A stretch of DNA of 9,590 nt from Cryomorphaceae bacterium (GTDB lineage: Bacteria; Bacteroidota; Bacteroidia; Flavobacteriales; BACL11): contig CATEYX010000042.1 of NCBI GenBank assembly GCA_949511925.1, positions 1 through 9,590 on the forward strand, given 5' to 3'. A program made the translations under genes and the position numbers. The stretch's first letter is position 1. Each line of letters begins with the position of its first letter. Under the pieces are notes generated by a model. The model saw only the letters and a list, made by a program, of their open reading frames with translations. It was not told where the DNA came from and did no database searches. Shown one piece after another: positions 1 through 8,000 of this stretch.

Positions 1-801
1 ACCATTGTTCTTGGAAAAGAAGATCCTACCTTAAAACCTACCAGAGTAGATTTAAACGGGAAAGCTTATGATAACTATTCAGAAGGTGCAGTGAATGTAG
101 ACTTAAGAGCAGACAGAACAACTGGAGAAAAGAATATTGAAGGGACGATATATTTTATTCAAGACGGAAAAGAGAAGCCAATTACGTTTAAATCCTCTTA
201 TTCTGTTGTCAATAAGCCGAATTCTGCCATTGTATCCGCGGATAAAATGAAAGTGGTATACAAAGGTATTTCAAATCCTATTTCTGTAGCGTTACCAGGT
301 GTACCTGATAAAGATATTAGAATTACTCCAAGTGGACATGAAAGCTTTACTAAAAACAGGAATTCTACAGGAAAATACAACCTTATTCCAAGCCCTAAAG
401 GCAAGGAAGTAGTTTTAAACATCTCAGCGACACTAAGTGATGGTACTACGCTAAGAGATAAACAAACGATTCGAACGAAAGACATTCCACCAGCTGTTAT
501 GTTAGTGAATGGAGTTGAGGCTCCAAGATCAATGTCCAAAGGCGCTTTAAGTAGGAGTTCTTTTACCGTTGGAATGGTTGATTTTGATTTTGACCTAAAA
601 ATAAACACAAAACAATTCTTAGTGATTATAGAAGGAAGAAGTTATGAAGTTAATGGTACAAAATTGAATGCAAGAGCTATTAAAGCTATAAATAGCGCAA
701 AGAGCGGAACTGTAATTCGAATTGGTGAGATTAAAGCGAACGTAAAAGGATCATCATATGAATTAAAAAAGATTTTTGCTTCCTCCATTCAAATTCGCTA
801 A
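1..801 (+). CDS. gldM: GldM, C-terminal part (T9SS/gliding motor protein), 5' end outside window
   Basis: The reading frame is open from base 1, so this is the 3' part of a longer gene (266 residues visible; full GldM is about 510). GldM is an inner-membrane protein that, with GldL, forms the proton-driven motor of the type IX secretion system; its long periplasmic part contacts the GldK/GldN ring. Only periplasmic domains are visible. Residues 1 to about 73 look like domain D2, about 74-160 like D3 (with VALPGV at about 97-102), and from about 163 to the end like D4, with the family-typical DFDFDL at 194-199 and a Lys/Asn/Ala-rich segment (KLNARA) after it. The transmembrane N-terminus is not in the window. 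The GTG at base 91 is an internal valine codon, not a start. gldN follows after 15 bases, as in gldKLMN operons. The assignment is from remembered family sequence and gene order; confidence is high. Confidence 0.93.
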   Translation, partial: TIVLGKEDPTLKPTRVDLNGKAYDNYSEGAVNVDLRADRTTGEKNIEGTIYFIQDGKEKPITFKSSYSVVNKPNSAIVSADKMKVVYKGISNPISVALPGVPDKDIRITPSGHESFTKNRNSTGKYNLIPSPKGKEVVLNISATLSDGTTLRDKQTIRTKDIPPAVMLVNGVEAPRSMSKGALSRSSFTVGMVDFDFDLKINTKQFLVIIEGRSYEVNGTKLNARAIKAINSAKSGTVIRIGEIKANVKGSSYELKKIFASSIQIR

Positions 802-816
802 AAATAAAATTTAATT

Positions 817-1731
817 ATGAAGTTAATAAAATTCTTGATTTGCTGTAGTTTAGTGTTGATTTTTCCAGCCAATGCTGTTTATGCTCAAACGAATATATTG
901 AATACTGAAAAAGTTGAAAATATAGGTAAGAAAACTGAAAATCAAATTAAAATTGATCGTTTAGATACACCACTACCGTATGGTTACACGAGCAATGATG
1001 ATGTACTTTGGTCGAAAGTTGTGTGGGAAGTGATTGATTTAAATCAAAAGATAAATCACCCTTATTATTATCCAACAGAATTGAATAGTGTTGGTACTGA
1101 TAGACTTTCCCTTTTTAACACATTACAAGCAGCTGTAAACTCTGAAAAGATAGACATATATACGGATGCCTATTTTAAAGAGAAAAAACCAGTTTCTGAA
1201 TTGGAGATTACAATGCGTAAAGTGTGTACTAACAAAGAGTTACAAACAATTGAAGCTAAGGAGATCACTCAATTTATGATCAAAGGAATGTGGTATTTCG
1301 ACAAACGCCAAGGGGAATTAAAATACCGACTACTAGGAATAGCACCACTGTATGGATTTGATGCAGGAGCAAAATGTTTAAATTCCGTAGCAAGAGATGA
1401 TTGGGAAAAAGAAAATCCTAACGCACCAATTGATGATTATCCAAGACCAAAACTTAAGCAATTAAATACGTTATATTGGATTTTTTACCCAGAATCTAGA
1501 CAGACCCTTCACGATTCTAAAGTATTCAATCCTGAGAATTCTGTTAGCCCAATCACATTTGACCATTTGTTAAATGCGAGAAGATTTAGTTCTATTATCG
1601 TAAGAGAAGAGAATGTATATCAAAATAGAAGTATTGATGAATATACAAAAAACTCTATCTTTCAACTTTTAGAAGCTGAGAAGATTAAAGAATCTATCAG
1701 AAACAAAGAAATAGACATGTGGAACTATTAA
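817..1731 (+). CDS. gldN: GldN, periplasmic T9SS/gliding component
   Basis: This 304-residue protein follows gldM by 15 bases and is the expected next gene of the gldKLMN operon. In Flavobacterium and Porphyromonas (PorN), GldN associates with the lipoprotein GldK/PorK to form a periplasmic ring under the outer membrane that is needed for T9SS secretion and gliding. The N-terminus is a clear signal peptide: Lys at 2 and 5, a hydrophobic core at about 6-17, and a likely cut in the AVYAQ region around residue 23. The mature part is polar, rich in charged and aromatic residues, with no membrane segment, and contains the family-like GMWYFDKRQGELKYR stretch near residue 162-176, and LYWIFYPESR near 219-228. 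The ATG at 817 is chosen because it opens the signal peptide; the leader is AT-only (taaaatttaatt) with no purine-rich ribosome site, usual for Bacteroidota. A terminator closes the transcript about 20 bases after the stop. Some relatives carry a paralogue, gldO; none follows here. Confidence 0.92.
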   Translation: MKLIKFLICCSLVLIFPANAVYAQTNILNTEKVENIGKKTENQIKIDRLDTPLPYGYTSNDDVLWSKVVWEVIDLNQKINHPYYYPTELNSVGTDRLSLFNTLQAAVNSEKIDIYTDAYFKEKKPVSELEITMRKVCTNKELQTIEAKEITQFMIKGMWYFDKRQGELKYRLLGIAPLYGFDAGAKCLNSVARDDWEKENPNAPIDDYPRPKLKQLNTLYWIFYPESRQTLHDSKVFNPENSVSPITFDHLLNARRFSSIIVREENVYQNRSIDEYTKNSIFQLLEAEKIKESIRNKEIDMWNY

Positions 1732-1751
1732 AGTTTTATATATAGATATTT

Positions 1752-1787
1752 AAAGCGTTCTAATTTAAAAATTTAGAACGCTTTTTT
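1752..1787 (+). terminator. Intrinsic terminator after gldN
   Basis: A perfect 12-bp inverted repeat (aaagcgttctaa at 1752-1763 and ttagaacgcttt at 1773-1784) encloses a 9-base A/T-rich loop. The run of six T at 1782-1787 overlaps the end of the stem and continues past it. It starts 20 bases after the gldN stop codon. This is a typical Rho-independent terminator and probably marks the end of the gldKLMN transcript, which makes the next gene a separate transcription unit. Because the foot of the stem is A:T pairs it could also work partly on the other strand. Confidence 0.88.
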
Positions 1788-1800
1788 ATTGTAAAAAAAC

Positions 1801-1808
1801 TACTTTTG
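1801..1808 (+). promoter_or_regulatory. Candidate Bacteroidetes -7 box (TAnnTTTG)
   Basis: The octamer tacttttg fits the TAnnTTTG -7 consensus recognised by the Bacteroidota primary sigma factor. It lies directly after the gldN terminator and ends 4 bases before the ATG at 1813. If used, transcription would begin at or within a few bases of the start codon, giving a leaderless or nearly leaderless mRNA. No TTG is seen at the usual spacing of about 19 bases upstream, so only half of the promoter is supported. Confidence 0.4.
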
Positions 1809-1812
1809 ACGC

Positions 1813-2859
1813 ATGAAGTTAGATTATATCGTTGTTGGCTTAGGGTTGGCTGGTTTGGCATTTATAGAGGAGTTAATCGCTGCCAATAAAAGTTTTTTGG
1901 TCTACGAAGACAATTCTCAAACCTCCTCGCTGGTTGCTGGAGGAGTCTACAATCCAGTTATTTTAAAACGATACTCTCCGGTTTGGAATGTGAAAGAACA
2001 ATTGGCGGTAGCACTTCCTTTCTATGAACGATTAGAAAAGAAATTTGATACCACCTTTGACCATAAATTTGCAATCAAAAAAGCATTCAAATCGATACAA
2101 GATCAAAATAATTGGTTTTCAGCATTTGACAAGCCCAATGTAGCCCCTTTTTTAGATGCCACTCTAGACAATCAACCTTATGCAGGAGTCATAGGAGATC
2201 ATTCTTTTGGAAATGTAAAGGAAGGCGGACGAATAGATACACATCTTTTGGTGGAAACGTATCGAAATTATTTAGAAGAAAACCGTTGGATTCGATTTGA
2301 AAAATTCAACCATAAAGACATTAGTTTTGAAAATGATACAGTTAGATACCAAGCATTAGAAGCATCTAAAATTGTCTTTTCCGAAGGCTTTGGCTTAAAA
2401 GAGAACCCTTATTTTAATTATTTGCCTCTCGAGGAAGTTAAAGGGGAAACGATTACTATCTATGCTCCCGGATTAGACATCGATTTTTTATTGAAATCAA
2501 CCTTATTCGTTATGCCTATTGGAAATCATCTTTATAAAGTGGGTGCTACTTTCAATCATGCAGATAAAACCTCTGTTCCATCCACTGAAGGAAGAGATGA
2601 ATTGGTTGACAAATTAAAAAAAGTGCTAGATACTCCATTCCAAATTGTGGCACAGGCGGCTGGGATTCGCCCTGCAGTAAAAGACAGAAGACCTATGGTT
2701 GGAATACATACTCAGTTTAAAAATTTAGTGGTCCTAAACGGTCTTGGAACAAGAGGCGTGATGATATCTCCAACAATTGCAAAGAATTTATTCCATCATT
2801 TAGAGGTTGGTGAACCATTAGATCCCGAAATCGATATTAAACGATTCGATAAAAAGTAG
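1813..2859 (+). CDS. DAO-family FAD-dependent oxidoreductase, cytoplasmic
   Basis: A 348-residue flavoprotein of the D-amino-acid-oxidase (DAO) fold. The N-terminus is a Rossmann dinucleotide-binding unit: the strand DYIVVG, then G9-x-G11-x-x-G14, and acidic E32 at the end of the second strand, as expected for contact with the FAD ribose. A small-residue segment (LVAGGVYNPV) at about 40-49 is typical of the FAD pyrophosphate region in this family. Near the C-terminus AGIRPAVKDRRP at about 283-294 and GLGTRGVMISP at about 310-320 match the conserved DAO closing motifs that bind FAD. There is no signal peptide, so it is cytosolic. Length is usual for a stand-alone DAO protein. The substrate cannot be read from the sequence; glycine/sarcosine-oxidase-like or MnmC-C-like activity are both possible. 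The terminator upstream and box at 1801 suggest its own transcript. I recall FAD oxidoreductases next to gldN/gldO in other flavobacteria, but a role in secretion is unproven. Confidence 0.85.
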   Translation: MKLDYIVVGLGLAGLAFIEELIAANKSFLVYEDNSQTSSLVAGGVYNPVILKRYSPVWNVKEQLAVALPFYERLEKKFDTTFDHKFAIKKAFKSIQDQNNWFSAFDKPNVAPFLDATLDNQPYAGVIGDHSFGNVKEGGRIDTHLLVETYRNYLEENRWIRFEKFNHKDISFENDTVRYQALEASKIVFSEGFGLKENPYFNYLPLEEVKGETITIYAPGLDIDFLLKSTLFVMPIGNHLYKVGATFNHADKTSVPSTEGRDELVDKLKKVLDTPFQIVAQAAGIRPAVKDRRPMVGIHTQFKNLVVLNGLGTRGVMISPTIAKNLFHHLEVGEPLDPEIDIKRFDKK

Positions 2860-2898
2860 TGTCTTCGGTTTAATGACTTTATAAGTGTTTATTTTTCT

Positions 2899-2906
2899 TA
2901 TTTTTG
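2899..2906 (+). promoter_or_regulatory. Candidate Bacteroidetes -7 box (TAnnTTTG)
   Basis: The octamer tatttttg matches the TAnnTTTG -7 consensus and lies 12 bases before the ATG at 2919, in the 59-base gap after the oxidoreductase gene. A start site about 6-7 bases downstream would leave a leader of only a handful of bases. No convincing -33 TTG is present at the expected distance, so support is partial. Its presence argues against translation starting at the TTG at 2904, which overlaps the box. Confidence 0.42.
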
Positions 2907-2918
2907 TTAAAAACATTA

Positions 2919-4019
2919 ATGAAACAACTTGCCCTCCTTTTATTGATTACCTCACTCAATTTATACAGTCAAGATACTAAAAGATGTACTGATGTTAAAG
3001 AATTTACAAATGGTACTTATATTGGTTGTTTAGACTATGAATCGAACGCCGATGGTTTTGGGACATTAACCTATACCAATGGGGATGTTTATCAAGGCAA
3101 TTGGAGTAGAAATTATTTCAATGGTTTTGGGATAATGAATTTTGGCAATGGTGATTCTTATACTGGCAATTGGGTTAAGAATTCTATGGAAGGTGCCGGG
3201 AAGATGCAGTATGCAAACCAGGGGTATTACAATGGAAATTTTAAAAACAATATGTTTCATGGAACTGGAGAGCAAAAAATAATTTTTAGTGGTCAATACC
3301 AACGCTTAAAAGGTGAATTCAGAAATGATGAATTTTACGAAGGCACAAAGGAAGCTTTTTTTGAAAACGGAGATCAATCAACCAGAAATTATATAGGCGG
3401 AGCCATTACAGAAACAGCATATTTATCTTCTAAATTTAAAAAATCAACCAAAGGCTCTCATTATTCAAATGCAAAATTAAAGACGGGACTACAAGTATAC
3501 ACTCAAAACAATATTATTACTGAAAGTAAATTTAAAAATGGGACCTCTGTAAGTAAAACCAGTAACATTGAAAATTATTATGTCATTGATGATATTATTG
3601 GAGAAGATCAGTCGATATCGATACCTCTTGAGAGCGAGGAAAATGACGACACGATGTACGTCTATCTTGGATTTCAAACAAAAACCCCTATCCAACCCGT
3701 CCGTTTTGTTTTTGATACAGGTGCAGAAATGTTTTCAATAGGATACAAACTTTTTGAGAACTTAAAAGAGAAAGGCTTGGTATATGAAGATTTAAACATT
3801 ACTGTTACCAGCGTAGGAGTTAGGGGAGAGCCTTTAGATAATCAGTTAATTAAAATCAAAGAATTAACGATTGGAACTTATAAAGTACGAAATGTTATCG
3901 CAGCTGTTAAGACCCTCGAATCTGCCAATTCTTCTTTATTGGGCATTCAGTTTCTTAAGAAATTTAAAGAAGTTCAATGGTCTCTTAATAGTAATAAGTT
4001 ACTTTTCTTTAAAGAATAA
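2919..4019 (+). CDS. Exported MORN-repeat protein with C-terminal retropepsin-like aspartyl protease domain
   Basis: The protein is 366 residues from the ATG at 2919. That start is preferred over the in-frame TTG at 2904 because it directly opens a signal peptide (MKQLALLLLITSLNLYSQ, likely cut around SLNLYS/Q) and because 2904 lies inside a promoter-like box. After two cysteines (in RCTDV and IGCLD), residues about 31-140 hold four to five MORN-type repeats, each with the Y-x-G-x-W/F ... G-x-G pattern (VYQGNW, SYTGNW, YYNGNF, LKGEF). A linker to about 250 follows. Residues about 255-366 resemble retropepsin-like (clan AA) proteases: VFDTGAE with D266-T267-G268 as the catalytic motif, a central VTSVGVRGEPL glycine segment, the LTIGTYKVRNV strand, and LLG at 340-342 before FLKKF. 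Such one-lobed proteases act as dimers. It is likely periplasmic or lipid-free surface-associated. The substrate is unknown. Processing of envelope or T9SS proteins is possible, but only by proximity. Confidence 0.82.
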   Translation: MKQLALLLLITSLNLYSQDTKRCTDVKEFTNGTYIGCLDYESNADGFGTLTYTNGDVYQGNWSRNYFNGFGIMNFGNGDSYTGNWVKNSMEGAGKMQYANQGYYNGNFKNNMFHGTGEQKIIFSGQYQRLKGEFRNDEFYEGTKEAFFENGDQSTRNYIGGAITETAYLSSKFKKSTKGSHYSNAKLKTGLQVYTQNNIITESKFKNGTSVSKTSNIENYYVIDDIIGEDQSISIPLESEENDDTMYVYLGFQTKTPIQPVRFVFDTGAEMFSIGYKLFENLKEKGLVYEDLNITVTSVGVRGEPLDNQLIKIKELTIGTYKVRNVIAAVKTLESANSSLLGIQFLKKFKEVQWSLNSNKLLFFKE

Positions 4020-4042
4020 TTGTAGTTGTATTTTTTCTTAGT

Positions 4043-5041
4043 CTAGAAGAACGGCACACACTTGTAGCGATTCAGTTCTCTTATGTTAACGTTAAAATCA
4101 TATGATATAGAGAATTCATGAATACCTCCAGTATTTATTAATTCTGACGTGTTAAAATCGTAAGAATACCCAAATCTATAACCCTGCCAATGTACACCAG
4201 TAAATGTACTAAAAGAGTTTACAGGTTTCGAGTTATCTGTATTCTTAGCTGAAGTTGTAGCCATTGTTAAGCCCATTGATATGCTATCATCAAAAACGTA
4301 TTGCAGCCCTGCATCAAAACGGTTATATGCACCCTGCTTCATATAATTTGACAATACATAAATTTTACTTTTATCTGCGAGCCATGTTCGAATATTATTT
4401 AATACAGGCAAATAATATTTACCATGAGCTGAAAAGAAAACATCCAATGGTATATTTCCAGCTTCGGTGAGTGAAATATTAGGTTTGTTTAAATGCCTTA
4501 CAGTTACACCTACCCAAGAATCTTCATTATTAAAAAGAATAGATGAACTTACATCAACAAAAGATCTTTGAGATTTTAGAACAGAAGGATCAATAGTTGC
4601 AGTGTTTAAAAAACTACTCCCCAAATTTATTTGATCTTCTAAGAGTAAATTTTGAAATCCATAGTTTTTATTTCCAAGACCAGCAGAAATACTGGGTCTA
4701 AAAAACCAAGTATCACTAATTTCAAAGGCCATGGCAAAATTTAGATTTACTTGATTGAAAGTATAACTAGAACCACTTTCCTTCTGATTTAATACACTGA
4801 TACCAATTCCGGATTTAAATCCTTCAAACCATGTATCTGCAAAAGCGAAGTTCGAAGATACTTTTAGAGCACTACTTCTCCATTGAGATCTAAAAACAGC
4901 TCCTGTTTTGGTCCCTCTAGTTGCTCCAGTGAAAGAAGTATTTAAGGTCTCTGGCACCAAGAAATTTTGTGAAAATATAACATCCTGAGCATTGCTAAAT
5001 TCACAATAAAAAAACATTATAAGCATTAAGTATCTTTTCAT
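4043..5041 (-). CDS. PorP/SprF-family type IX secretion outer-membrane protein
   Basis: A 332-residue protein with a signal peptide (hydrophobic core LMLIMFFY, likely cut after FSNA before Q19), then QDVIFSQNFLVPETLNTSFTG at the mature start. The N-terminal motif of a short strand followed by P-x-x-x-N-x-(S/A)-x-(T/A)-G is the hallmark of the PorP/SprF family. The rest consists of alternating strands rich in aromatic residues and Gly/Ser/Asn, as expected for an outer-membrane beta-barrel, and it closes with FSISYDFNVNI and a Cys-x-Pro-Phe-Phe end typical of this family. In Flavobacterium johnsoniae SprF is needed for surface display of the neighbouring SprB adhesin; family members are generally paired with type B cargo. 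Here the gene starts one base after the stop of the giant adhesin gene, so the two are surely co-transcribed and probably translationally coupled. It converges with the MORN-protease gene, with 23 bases between the stops. I leave the symbol blank because several paralogues usually exist per genome. Confidence 0.9.
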   Translation of the reverse strand: MKRYLMLIMFFYCEFSNAQDVIFSQNFLVPETLNTSFTGATRGTKTGAVFRSQWRSSALKVSSNFAFADTWFEGFKSGIGISVLNQKESGSSYTFNQVNLNFAMAFEISDTWFFRPSISAGLGNKNYGFQNLLLEDQINLGSSFLNTATIDPSVLKSQRSFVDVSSSILFNNEDSWVGVTVRHLNKPNISLTEAGNIPLDVFFSAHGKYYLPVLNNIRTWLADKSKIYVLSNYMKQGAYNRFDAGLQYVFDDSISMGLTMATTSAKNTDNSKPVNSFSTFTGVHWQGYRFGYSYDFNTSELINTGGIHEFSISYDFNVNIRELNRYKCVPFF

Positions 5042-5042
5042 C

Positions 5043-8000
5043 TTATTTAATTAAAGTTATTGATGTGCTTTTTGTAATTTCTTGCCCGCTGTTTGTGAGA
5101 GCTTTAACATAGAGTATGTAGTTTCCATTTTCTGCAGGGATATTTCTAATAAATCCATCCCATCCTACTAGGTTTGTGCCTTCTTCGAAATATAGGAGCG
5201 TTCCCCAAGTATCATAAATAGACATCTGTACATTATCCATACAGTCAAATAGGGGTCTTATCGTATCGTTTATCCCATCCTGATTCGGTGTAAATGCATT
5301 TGGAATCTCAAGTTCATATCCTTTTGTTATTACAATAAGTTCTGTGTAGGTTTCTGTACAACATTCAGATGGGTATTCTACCGTTAGAGATACCTCATAC
5401 GATCCAGCCATTGCGTATAAGTGTGTTGGTGTCATTTCTCCAACGACTACAGGTGAGCCATCTCCAAAATCCCAATAGAAATTAACAACATCCCCTGTAG
5501 ATTCATTATTGAATGTAATGAGTTCGTTATTAGCAAGTTGATTGCAAAAAATACTATTAGGTGAAGAATAACTAAATGCAGCATCTCCAATTTCTGGTAA
5601 GTCAATTACTACTTCCACCTCAATTGGCGGACAACCATTTGCTAAACTTTCTTGATCATGAATAAATGCAGTATATGTACCAGATTCTGTTGTTTCCATA
5701 CATTGCGGATTGAAAGGGTCACAGACATCTCCACCAGACCAAGAAAACTCGTATGGAGGGCTTCCTCCTGTAACAAATACATAATTGGTTTGAATCATGG
5801 TATTATTATCACAATCTTCTGTAACAGTTGAAGTAATTTGCGCTTCAATAACAGGAGGTCTGGTAAGAACCACCGCTGTACTATTTATGTTGGTTGAGCA
5901 ATTGTTTGAATCGTCAACATCAATGGTATAGGTTCCGGCTGAAATATTTTCCAAACACCAAACACCTCCACCTAAAGAGGTCCATCCCGCTCCAATAGGA
6001 AATGGATTTGTTCCTCCTGTAATGGTAATACAGATTGATCCATTAGAATAACTCCAATCTGGAGAACAGGTTGGATCTATTACAGAATCTATTGTGTATA
6101 ATAGTTCTCCTGGCTCATCTATGAATATATTGTTAGAATACTCACAACCGTTGGCATCGGTAATTGTATAGATATAATCTCCCGAAGTGGTATTAAAAAC
6201 CCCCGTTCCAACATAAGGTGGCGTTCCTCCTGATGCTGCAACCGTTACTTCTGCGAAATCTCCATAACACAATATCGGACTCGTTATATTTGCTGTAGCT
6301 GTTAATTCAGTAGGTTCAATTACAGTAATTGTTTCAGTAGTCTGACAGCCATTTGCATCTGTAACCACAATAGAATGAATTCCTGCGGGCAATGTATAAT
6401 TTCCTGTTCCAACATAAGGTGGTGTTCCTCCAGTGGCAGCAATATTATAAGTTACAGTATCTCCATAACAAAGTGCTGGTCCTGAAACTAAAGTATTTGA
6501 AGTACTGAGTTGTGTAGGTTCTTCCAAAGTATAATCAAACGTTATATTGTTTGGACAATTGGTATCTGTTATTGTTAAAGTATAAGTACCTGCTTGTAGG
6601 TTTCTAAACTCAAGAACATTTGGAGTACTCAAATCGCTATCTAAAATTCCACCTGGAGAAAGAGTATAGGTGAAACTGCCTGAACCTCCTGAGACAGAAA
6701 TATCAATAAATCCATCGTTTGCTCCCAAACAACTTACCTCAGATCCATTATAATTTGATAGGGTTTCGCTAATCAAAATCGGACTTGCCGTTTGAGCGAT
6801 TGTATATATTGGAGATGTGAATTCACAGCCATTAGTGTCCAATACTTTTAACACATAATTACCTTCACATGCATTATTTAATTCACTATCTCCAGTTTCT
6901 ACAATTGTATCAAAGTTTCCAGAATCTGGAATTGATTCTGTATACCATTCCAATAGCGTGTAGGGTGCTGTTCCACCTTGAGGCATCACTTCAATTGAAC
7001 CATCACAACTTGGTGAAACATTATTACATGACAAATCAACTAATGTTATAAGATCAAAAGTAACCGGAAGCGGAGGCACTATTACATAGTCAAAAGAATA
7101 CGTACACCCTAAAGAATCTGTAATCGCTACCGAATAGTCTCCTGGACAAAGGTTGTATTGATCTTGTAATGTTGGATTTGATATTGCATTGATTTCTGTA
7201 CCTGTGTAGGTCCATAAATAGGTGAGCGTTCCAATACCTACTGGATTTAATTCAATACTTCCTCCACAAAGCGGACTGTAACTACAACTTATATTCGTTA
7301 TTGTTGCATTATCTTCTATTCTTGGATTTACAGTAACAGTAATGCGAAACGATTCTCCAACACATTGTGCAACTCCTGGATTGGATGCTTTGTAATAACT
7401 AGGCGTTACCTCATAGATTAGAGTCTGAATAGCAGGACTACTATTTATAAGTACTCCTGAGTCTATAAATGGCTGATCGATGCCATTACTGTAGCCTGAG
7501 ATATCACCGCCACTAACATCTGTAACAACCCATGTGTATAATGTAGTATCGGGAACAATAGTTGTTGCATCAGGAAATACTCCATTTACAGGAGCAAATA
7601 CAAATGAATCTCCCTCACATACTGTTTCAAAATGATCTGGTATAGATGGTTTTGGCTCTATCCAAATATCCACACTAAAAACAGGACCTTCACAAGTACC
7701 ATTTGAAGGAGTGATTAAGTATTCAATATTTTGTGGTGTATTTGTTAAATTTACTAACTGTTGTGAAATTAAATTTGTCTGTACATTGTTGTCACTCCAG
7801 CCACTCAGATTGTTATTTGGCACTACAACCCATGTATAAGTTGTATTTGAAGGTATAATATATGTGGCGTCTGGAATTCCATTTACAGGGTCTATTACAA
7901 ATGGATCATTGCTACACCTAGTATCTGTTAAACCAGAATCATATGGTATAAAAGGTGTTGGTTTTACAATGATTTCTATTTCAAAACTACTTACACAATT

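Noticed and set aside
198..608. A 136-codon open frame on the minus strand inside gldM
   Set aside because: It lies fully within a clear gldM frame, and its translation looks like no family and has no start-site support; it is a shadow of the real gene.
2904..2918. TTG at 2904 as start of the MORN-protease gene
   Set aside because: It would add five residues in front of a normal signal peptide and overlaps the TAnnTTTG box; ATG 2919 is the better start.
3066..3695. Two minus-strand open frames inside the MORN-protease gene
   Set aside because: Both are antisense to regions with recognisable MORN repeats and linker; low complexity and no independent signals.
4020..4042. Possible bidirectional terminator between the two convergent genes
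   Set aside because: There is a T-rich run (4031-4036), but only about 5 bp of inverted repeat (ttctt/aagaa) can be paired; too weak to call.
4264..4470. A 68-codon plus-strand open frame within the PorP/SprF gene
   Set aside because: The opposite frame has a signal peptide and family motifs; this one has none.
6869..7051. A 60-codon plus-strand open frame inside the adhesin gene
   Set aside because: It is antisense to SprB repeats and rich in His/Leu/Tyr as expected for a shadow frame.
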